A stretch of DNA of 8,147 bases from Nitriliruptoraceae bacterium (GTDB lineage Bacteria > Actinomycetota > Nitriliruptoria > Nitriliruptorales > Nitriliruptoraceae): contig SKNP01000258.1 of assembly GCA_007120485.1 (NCBI GenBank), positions 1-8,147 of the forward strand, in the 5' to 3' direction. A program made the position numbers and the translations under genes. Below, piece by piece: positions 1 to 6,078 of the stretch; the stretch's first letter is position 1; every line of letters starts with the position of its first letter. The notes beneath the pieces are model-generated. The model saw nothing but the letters and a program-made list of their open reading frames with translations, was not told the origin of the DNA and made no database searches.

Positions 1-2
1 GG

Positions 3-959
3 ACCTGGGCCATCATGGGGACCGGCAGCGTCGCTTCGGCGTTGGCGGAAGCCATCCAGGCCGAGGGGGGCACCGTCGCCGCGGTCGGCTCCGGCTCGGC
101 CGAGCGCGCACGCGCGTTCGCGGATCGGTTCGACATCGAACACGCCCACGACAACCACTACGAGGTGCTCGCCCACGATGACGTCGAGGTGGTGTACGTC
201 GCCACCACGAACGAGCGCCACCACCTCGACGTCCAGGCGTGCGTCGCCGCCGGTGTGGCCGTGCTCAGCGAGAAGACGTTCGCGCTGCAACGCGACCAGG
301 CGGCGTCGGTGCTGGACGTCGCCCGCCAACGCGGCGTGTTCGTCGCCGAGGCGATGTGGATGCGGGTCCAGCCCGGGTTCCTCGCGCTGCACGAACAGCT
401 GGCGGCCGGGGCGATCGGCACGCCACGGATGGTCCAGGCTGACTTCGGGATCGTCGCCGAACCCGATCCGACCCGCCGCTGGTTCTCCCGTGAGCAGGGC
501 GGTGGCGCGCTGCTGGACGTCGGCATCTACCCGCTGACGTTCGCGGTCAGCGTGCTCGGCGCGCCGACCCGGATCCGGGCGCTCGCCGAGCTGGCCTCCA
601 CCGGCGTCGACGCACAGCTGGTGGTCGCGATGACCCACGAGCGCGGGTTGAGTTCCTGGTCCTGCTCGTTCGTGGCCGACAGCGGCGTGGAAGCGACCGT
701 CGCCGGGGAGACCGGCAGCCTGCGGCTCGGCGGTCCGTTCCACCACGGCAGCGATCTCACCCGCCGCGAACGCGACCAGGTCGTGGAGACCATCGAGGTG
801 AAGGACGCCGACCTCGGCTACCGCCATGAGGTCCGCGAGGTCCACCGGTGCCTGGATGCGGGGCTGACGGAGAGTCCCGCCCTGGCCCACGCCGACACGC
901 TGACCGTCCTGGACGCCATGGACCGGATCCGTGAGCAGATCGGCGTGAGCTACGGCTAA
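3..959 (+). CDS. Gfo/Idh/MocA-family NAD(P)-dependent oxidoreductase, 5'-truncated
   Basis: Probable NAD(P)-dependent sugar, inositol or dihydrodiol dehydrogenase; the substrate cannot be told from sequence. The frame is open to the window edge and reads TWAIMGTGSVAS from base 3, so the ATG at 15 lies inside the first Rossmann strand and G-x-G-x-x-A loop. The true start is a few codons upstream, outside the window. Counting from that ATG, the nucleotide-binding half covers about 1-115. It carries SEKT (E86-K87), the place of the family's EKP motif, with Thr replacing Pro and the key Lys kept. EAMWMR (112-117) and GAIGTPRMVQADFG resemble the dihydrodiol/xylose dehydrogenase-like branch. The C-terminal domain has GGGALLDVGIYP with D168 and Y172 where the family has catalytic-site residues. 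About 318 residues are visible, near full family length. It is 197 bp upstream of nrdR with no obvious functional link. Confidence 0.85.
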   Translation, partial: TWAIMGTGSVASALAEAIQAEGGTVAAVGSGSAERARAFADRFDIEHAHDNHYEVLAHDDVEVVYVATTNERHHLDVQACVAAGVAVLSEKTFALQRDQAASVLDVARQRGVFVAEAMWMRVQPGFLALHEQLAAGAIGTPRMVQADFGIVAEPDPTRRWFSREQGGGALLDVGIYPLTFAVSVLGAPTRIRALAELASTGVDAQLVVAMTHERGLSSWSCSFVADSGVEATVAGETGSLRLGGPFHHGSDLTRRERDQVVETIEVKDADLGYRHEVREVHRCLDAGLTESPALAHADTLTVLDAMDRIREQIGVSYG

Positions 960-1062
960 CGCGCCGCCGGGGGGCTCGGATCGGGCGCGGTCGGGAGGTG
1001 GATCGGCCTTCGCCCCGGAGCGGTCCGGCCGCAGGCACCGCGGGCGTGTGTGCGCTGAGGCG

Positions 1063-1078
1063 GGCGAGGGTGCTCGCC
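1063..1078. other. small hairpin in the oxidoreductase-nrdR gap
   Basis: GGCGAG (1063-1068), a GGTG loop and CTCGCC (1073-1078) form a 6-bp stem. A competing pairing of GAGGCG with CGCCTC is possible. There is no T-tract, so it may be a weak terminator for the upstream gene or chance in GC-rich DNA. The rest of 960-1156 shows nothing else I can name. Confidence 0.2.
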
Positions 1079-1096
1079 TCGGCGGGGCGTCGACCG

Positions 1097-1102
1097 TAGG
1101 TT
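1097..1102 (+). promoter_or_regulatory. possible -10 element of nrdR (TAGGTT)
   Basis: TAGGTT fits the actinobacterial TANNNT -10 pattern and lies 54 bp before the nrdR ATG. The hexamer 17 bp upstream (TCGCCT, 1074-1079) matches the -35 consensus at only three positions. No AT-rich NrdR-box pair is visible nearby. Confidence 0.25.
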
Positions 1103-1156
1103 CTGCCGCATCGGGCTCGCTCGTCCGCCCGATCCCCCGCAGGAACAGGAGCGCCG

Positions 1157-1624
1157 ATGCGCTGCCCGGGCTGCGGCGTGGACGACGACCGCGTCGTCGA
1201 CAGCCGTCCGTCAACCGGTGGCGACGCCATCCGACGTCGCCGTGAGTGCCGCGCGTGCGGGCTGCGGTTCACCACCTTCGAGCGGGTGGAACTGCCGGAG
1301 TTGCTCGTGCGCAAGCGCTCGGGGGTGCTGTCCCCGTTCGACCGGGGCAAGATCGTCGCTGGCATGGCGCGGGCCGGCAAGGGGCGGCTGGCTCCGGAGG
1401 TGCTGGAGGTCGCCGCGCTGGAGGTCGAGACCAGCCTGCGCAACAGCGGCCAGCGGGAGGTCACCTCCGAGCAGGTCGGCCTGCAGGTCCTCGCGCAGCT
1501 GCGCGAGCTCGACCAGGTCGCCTACGTGCTCTACGCCAGCGTGTACAAGGACTTCCAGGGGCCGGAGGACTTCGAGAAGGAGCTCTCGAGCCTCCGCAAG
1601 GAGGACCCGCCCAAGACCGCGTGA
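1157..1624 (+). CDS. nrdR: transcriptional repressor NrdR
   Basis: Nucleotide-sensing repressor of ribonucleotide reductase genes; it binds NrdR boxes when its ATP-cone is loaded with the (d)ATP form. At 155 residues it is of normal family length. The N-terminal zinc ribbon has C3-P-G-C6 and C31-x-x-C34, with a basic stretch (RRRREC) between. The ATP-cone covers about 46-136, beginning ELPELLVRKRSGVLSPFDRGKI and ending near ASVYKDFQG, a classic NrdR signature. The ATG at 1157 follows AGGAG (1147-1151) with a 5-base spacer, and the CXXC motif directly after it confirms the start. No ribonucleotide reductase gene is in the window, so its targets are elsewhere. In mycobacteria nrdR lies next to the lexA-divergent LysM gene; here it is on the opposite strand and convergent with that gene. 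Confidence 0.97.
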   Translation: MRCPGCGVDDDRVVDSRPSTGGDAIRRRRECRACGLRFTTFERVELPELLVRKRSGVLSPFDRGKIVAGMARAGKGRLAPEVLEVAALEVETSLRNSGQREVTSEQVGLQVLAQLRELDQVAYVLYASVYKDFQGPEDFEKELSSLRKEDPPKTA

Positions 1625-1644
1625 GCTCCGCGGCCGGACCGGAT

Positions 1645-1716
1645 CCGGCGCAGCCGGGTCATGGCCGGCGGATCAGGGGGCCGGCGCAGCCGGGTGATGG
1701 CCGTCGGATCAGCGGG
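1645..1716. repeat. 36-bp tandem duplication at the nrdR/LysM convergent junction
   Basis: Bases 1645-1680 and 1681-1716 are adjacent 36-bp units differing at three positions. Both start CCGGCGCAGCCGGGT and contain CGGATCAG. The right unit includes the stop codon of the LysM gene (1709-1711), so the unit looks like a local duplication of that gene's 3' edge into the 84-bp gap after nrdR. No convincing terminator hairpin is seen in the gap. Confidence 0.8.
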
Positions 1717-2041
1717 CCGGCAGGAGCACCACCGACCAGGCGTCGAGCCCGGTCGAGTCCAGCCCGTTGAGCTCGCGGACGTCGGCGAGCTGCTGGCGCG
1801 GATCCGTCCCGTCGGGGGCGGTGTCGACGGCGATGTCCCACAACGTCTGGCCCGGTTCCACCACGACCTGTCCCCCGACCGGATCCTCCGGCCCCGCCTG
1901 GGCGGTGACACGTCCGAGCAGCATCCCGACGGCGAACACCACCAGCACCAGGCCGGCGACGACCAGCACCCGACGACGTCGGTAGGTCGCGCGGGTCGGC
2001 GGTGCCGTCGGGCTCGGTGCCGGGGCGTGGACGTTGCTCAC
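1709..2041 (-). CDS. SOS-linked single-pass membrane LysM protein (ChiZ/YneA/DivS-like division inhibitor)
   Basis: Probable DNA-damage-induced suppressor of cell division, anchored in the membrane with its LysM domain facing the peptidoglycan. I chose GTG at 2041 because AAGGAG (2047-2052) precedes it by 5 bases. An in-frame ATG at 2098 would read back through the promoter and stop next to SOS box 1. The product is 110 residues: a Pro/Ala-rich cytoplasmic tail (1-19), a basic YRRRR stop (20-24), a hydrophobic helix (25-43, VLVVAGLVLVVFAVGMLLG), a short linker and a LysM domain (about 59-108, VVEPGQTLWDIA through WSVVLLP). Bacillus YneA has this size and plan, and mycobacterial ChiZ (Rv2719c) has this position, divergent from lexA. 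There is no hydrolase domain apart from LysM. Its assignment as a division inhibitor rests on context and architecture, not on a demonstrated activity. Confidence 0.85.
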   Translation of the reverse strand: MSNVHAPAPSPTAPPTRATYRRRRVLVVAGLVLVVFAVGMLLGRVTAQAGPEDPVGGQVVVEPGQTLWDIAVDTAPDGTDPRQQLADVRELNGLDSTGLDAWSVVLLPAR

Positions 2042-2046
2042 AGCTG

Positions 2047-2052
2047 CTCCTT
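2047..2052 (-). promoter_or_regulatory. ribosome binding site that sets the LysM-gene start
   Basis: AAGGAG on the minus strand, 5 bases before GTG 2041. It decides between this GTG and the longer ATG-2098 reading, which has no such site. Confidence 0.7.
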
Positions 2053-2075
2053 GATGGTCGGGATCGACTCGAGCG

Positions 2076-2081
2076 ACGCTA
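2076..2081 (-). promoter_or_regulatory. possible -10 element for the LysM gene (TAGCGT)
   Basis: TAGCGT on the minus strand fits TANNNT. A -35 at 17 bp spacing falls at 2104-2099, inside SOS box 1, so LexA bound there would block the polymerase. The hexamer itself is poor (TTCGGG). A better -35 (TTGACT, 2126-2121) lies too far upstream for this -10. The placement is an inference. Confidence 0.3.
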
Positions 2082-2100
2082 CGTCGCGGGTGTGACATCC

Positions 2101-2114
2101 CGAACGCCCGTTCG
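2101..2114. promoter_or_regulatory. SOS box 1 (LexA operator)
   Basis: CGAACGCCCGTTCG is a perfect CGAAC-N4-GTTCG palindrome of the Gram-positive/actinobacterial LexA operator. It lies 60 bp upstream of the LysM start, near its presumed promoter. Confidence 0.9.
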
Positions 2115-2127
2115 CCTCCCAGTCAAC

Positions 2128-2141
2128 CGAACACCTGTTCC
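2128..2141. promoter_or_regulatory. SOS box 2 (LexA operator)
   Basis: CGAACACCTGTTCC fits CGAAC-N4-GTTYC with one outer mismatch to perfect dyad symmetry. Its centre is 27 bp from box 1. It overlaps the end of nothing coding and lies between the two divergent promoters. Confidence 0.82.
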
Positions 2142-2157
2142 GACGTCAAGCTCGACA

Positions 2158-2171
2158 CGAACGGATGTTCG
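2158..2171. promoter_or_regulatory. SOS box 3 (LexA operator)
   Basis: CGAACGGATGTTCG is a perfect CGAAC-N4-GTTCG operator, centred 30 bp from box 2. It overlaps the possible lexA -35. Confidence 0.9.
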
Positions 2172-2198
2172 CATCCAGCCTGCGCATCGTGCTACCGT
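2168..2198 (+). promoter_or_regulatory. possible lexA promoter
   Basis: TTCGCA (2168-2173) and TACCGT (2193-2198, a TANNNT -10) with a 19-bp spacer would start transcription near 2205, about 70 bases before the GTG. SOS boxes 3 and 4 would then cover the -35 and the start site, the layout expected for autorepression. Confidence 0.35.
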
Positions 2199-2200
2199 GG

Positions 2201-2214
2201 CGAACGCAGGTTCG
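2201..2214. promoter_or_regulatory. SOS box 4 (LexA operator)
   Basis: CGAACGCAGGTTCG keeps both CGAAC and GTTCG half sites with a 4-base centre. It is centred 43 bp from box 3 and 61 bp before the lexA GTG, where it probably overlaps the lexA transcription start. Confidence 0.87.
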
Positions 2215-2263
2215 GTTGTCGCAGCCACCTGTGGGAGCGACCCGTACGGCGTCCGCACCGGCC

Positions 2264-2269
2264 AGGAGG
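2264..2269 (+). promoter_or_regulatory. ribosome binding site that sets the lexA start
   Basis: AGGAGG, followed after 5 bases by GTG 2275. This supports the GTG rather than the ATG five codons later (2290) or the long in-frame extension that would run through the SOS boxes. Confidence 0.75.
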
Positions 2270-2274
2270 GCCAC

Positions 2275-3006
2275 GTGAGCACCGACCCGATGAACACCGA
2301 GCCGGCTGGCAACGAGCCCGCGACCGCCGAGCCGACGCAGGATCCGGTCACCGCCCTGTCGACGTTGGCCGACGCCAACGATCTCACCGACCGCCAGCGG
2401 TCGATCCTGGAGGTGGTGCACAGCCACGTCGCCGCGCACGGCTACCCGCCATCGGTGCGCGAGATCGGCGACGCGGTCGGGCTCAAGTCCCCCTCGTCGG
2501 TGCACGGCCAGCTCGAAGCGCTCGCACGCAAGGGCTACCTCAAGCGCGATCCCACCAAGCCTCGGGCCCTGGAGCTCGGGCGGGACCCGGAGACCTCGCT
2601 GGAGCAGCGACCCACCCCCGCCCGCAACGTCCCGCTGGTGGGCGATATCGCCGCCGGTGGGCCGATCCTCGCGGAGGAGCGCGTCGAGGCGGTCTACCAG
2701 CTCCCCAAGGACCTCGTCGGTGACGGTCAGCTGTTCATGCTGCGCATCCGTGGCGAGTCGATGCTCGAGGCTGGCGTCCTCGACGGCGACCTGGTGGTCG
2801 TCCGTGCCCAACCCTCGGTCGAACAGGGTGAGATGTGCGCCGCGCTGATCGACGGCGAAGCCACCGTGAAGTTCTACCGTCGCAGCCGCAGCGGTGAGGT
2901 GTTCCTCGACCCGGCCAACGAGGCGTTCGAACCGATCCCGCTCGCCGCTGAACAGGACGTGACGATCATGGGCAAGGTCGTCACGGTGATGCGCAGCGTG
3001 CGGTAG
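2275..3006 (+). CDS. lexA: SOS repressor LexA
   Basis: Repressor and self-cleaving latent serine protease of the SOS response. The GTG start at 2275 gives 243 residues; a loose Pro/Glu/Thr-rich tail of about 30 residues precedes the fold. The winged-helix DNA-binding domain covers about 35-102: LTDRQRSILEVV, then SVREIGDAVGLKSPSSV as the helix-turn-helix, then the wing (ARKGYLKRDPTKPRALEL). The S24 peptidase domain has the scissile Ala127-Gly128 bond in VGDIAAGGP, the catalytic Ser162 in RGESM and the general-base Lys199 in ATVKFYRR, so RecA-stimulated autocleavage should be intact. It is preceded by four SOS boxes shared with the divergent LysM gene, so it should repress both itself and that gene. 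Its stop is 12 bp from the stop of the convergent diguanylate cyclase gene, with no hairpin between them. Confidence 0.98.
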   Translation: MSTDPMNTEPAGNEPATAEPTQDPVTALSTLADANDLTDRQRSILEVVHSHVAAHGYPPSVREIGDAVGLKSPSSVHGQLEALARKGYLKRDPTKPRALELGRDPETSLEQRPTPARNVPLVGDIAAGGPILAEERVEAVYQLPKDLVGDGQLFMLRIRGESMLEAGVLDGDLVVVRAQPSVEQGEMCAALIDGEATVKFYRRSRSGEVFLDPANEAFEPIPLAAEQDVTIMGKVVTVMRSVR

Positions 3007-3018
3007 CGGCGTCCACCC

Positions 3019-4611
3019 TCAGTCCGCGGAGCTGGCGACCACCTCGGCGATCGGGCGGTGCGAGCTCGTCCCCTGCTCGGCACCGGTGAGGGCTAACTCG
3101 ACCAGCGCGCGCAGCAACGCCGCGTGCTGGTCCAGCGGCGCCGAGACCGCATCGCCGAAGATCTCCACCAACCACGCGGTCCCCGGATCGGCACGCACGC
3201 CGGCACCGAGGATCTCGTCGTACCCGAACGAGGCCAGGAACGCCCGCTCCGCCGGGTCGCCGTCATCGAGCGTCGCCTGCAACGTGCCACCCTCCAGCGC
3301 GCGCAGCGTCGCCGGGTACCGCTCCGGGTCGACCTGGACACCCTGGACCGCCACCGCGGCGGGCGCGAGACCGACGCCGCGTTCCGCGTCGTGGGAGATG
3401 GACTCCAGGAGCCCGTTCCCGATCCGGCGTGAGACCGCCCATCCGCCAGCCTGCACGTGATGCCCCACGACCGTGGCGACCACCCGGAGCCGCTCGGCGA
3501 CGTCACCGCCAGCGGTGCGCAACTGCGCGATGGCGGCCTCGACCAATGCGGGATGTTGCTGGGTGGGGTCGTTTGGGGCAGGCACGACCGGCACCGTCGA
3601 GGACCGCCGGCTGGTCCGCTTGGCCCGGAACTGCGCGGCGTCCGCGAGGCGCAGCAGCGCCCGTGCCGCGACCGTGGCGGTCGGTGCGTCACCTGGCCGC
3701 TCGGTGGCGCGCGCCCAACCACATGTCAGCTCGGCACCCATCGGCAGGCCCTCCGCCGCGATCGCGATCCGTTCGCTGGCGTCCCTGACCGCGGCCTCCG
3801 AGGCGCCCATCAGCAGCAGGCAGAACTCGTCCCCACCGAGCCGGGCCGCGAGGCTGTCCGGCAACGTCCCGGCGACGGTCGACAGGGCCGAGGCCACCTC
3901 ACGGAGGAGCCGGTCGCCGGCGTCATGTCCGAAGCGTTCGTTGATGGCCCGGAGACCGTTCACGTCGCAGATGACCGCGCCGATTGAGCCATCGCCCCCT
4001 GGGGCGTGGAAGAACGCCTCAAGCCGATCGTCGACGGCCCGCCGGTTGCCCAGCCCGGTCAGCGGGTCGCGGTAGGCCATGACCTGGAGTTCGTCACGGT
4101 CCTGGATCCGGCTGATCGCCGCACCCAGCATCCCGGCGAACGCCTCCCCCGCCGCGACGTCCGCTGGCGAGAAGGGTGGGAGGTGCCCCCGCCGAGCCCC
4201 GCCGAACTGCCCCCAGATCGTCGTGCCGACCATGATCGGGAACGAACTGGAGGCCTGCATCCCCATCCGTTCGAGCAGGTCGTGATGCGCCGGCCCGACC
4301 TCCGGGTCCCCGAGGTTGCCGAACCAGGGGCGCGCGTCTTCGGCGGCGGCGACCAACTGCGGGAAGTCCGCGACCGGGTAGATCTCGTCGGTCGGCCGCT
4401 CCTCCTCCCAGTCAGCGAGTTCGCCGACGTTGCAGAGCACCCGCAGGATCCCGTGCTCACGTTCGAGCATGCCGATCGATGCGCTGCTCGCTGCCAGCAC
4501 ATCGAGCGCCAGTTCCGCCGCGGTCGGAGCCAACTCGTCGAGCGTCCCCACCGTGGCCAGACGTCGCCCCGCCTCAGCCAGCGCCACCAGCCTGGCATCC
4601 TCGTTCGCCAC
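3019..4611 (-). CDS. GAF-GGDEF-GAF-like diguanylate cyclase
   Basis: Probable cytoplasmic, sensory diguanylate cyclase making cyclic di-GMP from two GTP. I start it at GTG 4611 (530 residues; VANEDARLVAL) because the longer ATG at 4701 lies before a terminator-like hairpin and adds only a basic, low-complexity leader. A G-rich run about 7 bases upstream is a modest ribosome site. Domains: GAF 1 at about 15-170 (ends SSSFPIMVGTTIWGQF...GAAISRI), GGDEF at about 178-335 (RDPLTGLGNRR at 181-191, RLGGDEF with GGDEF at 259-263), then a degenerate GAF-like domain at about 355-510. The active-site motif is intact. The RxxD inhibitory site expected ahead of GGDEF is absent (L and S stand in its R and D places), so c-di-GMP feedback through the I-site is unlikely. 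No EAL or HD-GYP domain and no membrane helix is seen. The GAF ligand is unknown. Confidence 0.92.
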   Translation of the reverse strand: MANEDARLVALAEAGRRLATVGTLDELAPTAAELALDVLAASSASIGMLEREHGILRVLCNVGELADWEEERPTDEIYPVADFPQLVAAAEDARPWFGNLGDPEVGPAHHDLLERMGMQASSSFPIMVGTTIWGQFGGARRGHLPPFSPADVAAGEAFAGMLGAAISRIQDRDELQVMAYRDPLTGLGNRRAVDDRLEAFFHAPGGDGSIGAVICDVNGLRAINERFGHDAGDRLLREVASALSTVAGTLPDSLAARLGGDEFCLLLMGASEAAVRDASERIAIAAEGLPMGAELTCGWARATERPGDAPTATVAARALLRLADAAQFRAKRTSRRSSTVPVVPAPNDPTQQHPALVEAAIAQLRTAGGDVAERLRVVATVVGHHVQAGGWAVSRRIGNGLLESISHDAERGVGLAPAAVAVQGVQVDPERYPATLRALEGGTLQATLDDGDPAERAFLASFGYDEILGAGVRADPGTAWLVEIFGDAVSAPLDQHAALLRALVELALTGAEQGTSSHRPIAEVVASSAD

Positions 4612-4651
4612 CCCAGAACCCCCCGGTCGAGTCGCGCGGACCTTCAAGATA

Positions 4652-4672
4652 GCGCTGCCTGACGGGCAGCGC
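4652..4672 (-). terminator. hairpin downstream of hflX
   Basis: Read on the minus strand, GCGCTGCC, loop CGTCA and GGCAGCGC form a perfect 8-bp stem, followed by TATCTTG. It lies 45 bp past the hflX stop and before the diguanylate cyclase start, so it probably ends or attenuates hflX transcription. There is only a weak T-rich tail, as is common in high-GC actinobacteria. Confidence 0.6.
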
Positions 4673-4716
4673 CGGGTTCGACCGCGAGCCGCCAGCCTCA
4701 CCGGACCGCGACCGGG

Positions 4717-6078
4717 TCAGCCCGCCTCCCAAGGTTCCGGTTCCTCGGCGAACGGGTCGTCGTCGAGGTAGTGACGCAGCTCTAGGGCAGCGTCGTGATC
4801 GACGTCGGCGACCAGGGTGGTGCCGGTCTCGTCGTACCCCTCCTTGACGACCGTGCCGCGACGATGCGCGAGCGCGACCAGATCCTGGCGCGCGTACGGC
4901 ACGTGCCCCGACACCCGGTAGCGCAAGCTCGGCAGCCGCAGCTCGAGCCGTTCGGTGAGCTCGTCGAGACCTTCCCCGGTGACCGCGGACACCAGTACCG
5001 GTTCGGTGTCGAGTTCGGTCCGCAGCCGGCGGGCCAACGCATCGACGGTCGCGCGATCGGCCCGATCGATCTTGTTCAGCACGAGCTGCTCCGGCCGCTG
5101 ATCCGCGCCGATCTCCTGCAGGACGTCCTTGACCGCCAGGATCTGTGACTCGGCTTCCGCGTGTGACGCGTCCACGACGTGCAGGAGCAGGTCCGCCCGG
5201 GTCGACTCCTCCAGGGTGGAGGTGAACGCCTCCACGAGTCCGTGCGGGAGCTTGGCGATGAACCCGACCGTGTCGGTGATGACGATCTCGCGGCCATCGT
5301 CGAGGGCCAGCCGCCGAACGGTCGGGTCCAGCGTGGCGAAGAGCTTGTCCTCGACCGCCACGTCCGCGCCGGTGAGCGCGTTGAGCAGCGACGACTTCCC
5401 GGCGTTGGTGTAGCCGACGAGCGCGGCGACCTGGACCTGGTTGCGCTCACGTTCGCTGGCCTTGGTGTCCCGGATGCGGCCGTAGCCGGCCAGATCGCGC
5501 CGCAGCTTGGAGATGCGCCGCATGATCCGCCGGCGGTCGACCTCCAGCTGGGTCTCACCGGGACCACGACCTCCGATGCCGACACCGCCGGCGGCCCGCC
5601 CACCCGCCTGACGCGACAGCGCCGTCCCCCAGCCTCGCAGCCGCGGCAGCAGGTAGGTCAACTGCGCCAACTCGACCTGGGCCTTGCCTTCCTTGGACGA
5701 GGCGTGCTGCGCGAAGATGTCCAGGATCACGATCGTGCGGTCGAGCACCTTCTGGTGCATGCGCTCCTCCAGCGTGCGTTGCTGCGCCGGGGTGAGGTCG
5801 TCGTCGAACACGACCGCGTCCGCGCCGACCGCAGCGACCAGATCCGCGATCTCCGCGACCTTGCCCCCGCCGAGGAACGTGGCCGCGTCCGGGGCGTCCC
5901 GCCGCTGCACGACCCGCTCGACGACCTGCGCGCCGGCGGTGTCGAGCAAGGCGGCGAGCTCATCGAGGGATGCGTCGACGTCCGCGCCGGTCCGGCCCGG
6001 CAACTGGACGCCGACCACGACCGCACGCTCGACGCGGCGGATGATGTCGACGCCCTCCTGCGGCGCGTCGTCCTCCAC
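4717..6078 (-). CDS. hflX: GTPase HflX (ribosome-associated), N-terminus uncertain
   Basis: Ribosome-binding GTPase that splits or rescues stalled ribosomes under stress. From GTG 6078 it has 453 residues. The HflX N-terminal domain covers about 17-195, with VGVQLPG, TFLGGGKVAEI (67-77), VVFDDDLTPAQQRTLEE (89-105), DRTIVILDIFAQHASSKEGKAQVELAQL (113-140) and the glycine-rich GGRGPGETQLE (169-179). The G domain shows G1 GYTNAGKS (222-229), LFATLDPT (246-253), G3 DTVGF (269-273), G4 NKID (335-338) and G5 SAVTG (364-368). A short C-terminal domain ends in an acidic tail (DDDPFAEEPEPWEAG). GTG 6078 has no usable Shine-Dalgarno sequence, and the same frame is open and codon-like for a further 64 codons up to the dapF stop. 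The real protein is probably longer, near 500 residues as in other actinobacteria. It is likely cotranscribed with dapF. Confidence 0.95.
   Translation of the reverse strand: MEDDAPQEGVDIIRRVERAVVVGVQLPGRTGADVDASLDELAALLDTAGAQVVERVVQRRDAPDAATFLGGGKVAEIADLVAAVGADAVVFDDDLTPAQQRTLEERMHQKVLDRTIVILDIFAQHASSKEGKAQVELAQLTYLLPRLRGWGTALSRQAGGRAAGGVGIGGRGPGETQLEVDRRRIMRRISKLRRDLAGYGRIRDTKASERERNQVQVAALVGYTNAGKSSLLNALTGADVAVEDKLFATLDPTVRRLALDDGREIVITDTVGFIAKLPHGLVEAFTSTLEESTRADLLLHVVDASHAEAESQILAVKDVLQEIGADQRPEQLVLNKIDRADRATVDALARRLRTELDTEPVLVSAVTGEGLDELTERLELRLPSLRYRVSGHVPYARQDLVALAHRRGTVVKEGYDETGTTLVADVDHDAALELRHYLDDDPFAEEPEPWEAG

Noticed and set aside
960..1156. Cobalamin riboswitch or NrdR-box pair before nrdR.
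   Set aside because: I could not find the conserved B12-riboswitch core or an AT-rich NrdR palindrome; the stretch is GC-rich with only a weak TANNNT element.
757..1464. Minus-strand open frame across the oxidoreductase end, the gap and nrdR.
   Set aside because: Arg/Ser/Pro-rich antisense product that overlaps two well-supported + genes; no domain seen.
2042..2098. ATG at 2098 as the start of the LysM protein.
   Set aside because: No ribosome site, adjacent to SOS box 1 and overlapping the promoter; GTG 2041 has AAGGAG at correct spacing.
2002..2274. In-frame 5' extension of lexA.
   Set aside because: It would read through four SOS boxes and the promoter; AGGAGG before GTG 2275 gives a normal LexA length.
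2146..2811. Minus-strand open frame opposite lexA.
   Set aside because: It mirrors the lexA coding sequence and would span the SOS boxes; no recognisable motif.
4612..4701. ATG at 4701 as the start of the diguanylate cyclase.
   Set aside because: It precedes a terminator-like hairpin (4652-4672) that would then lie inside the gene, and the added residues are basic and unlike a GAF leader.
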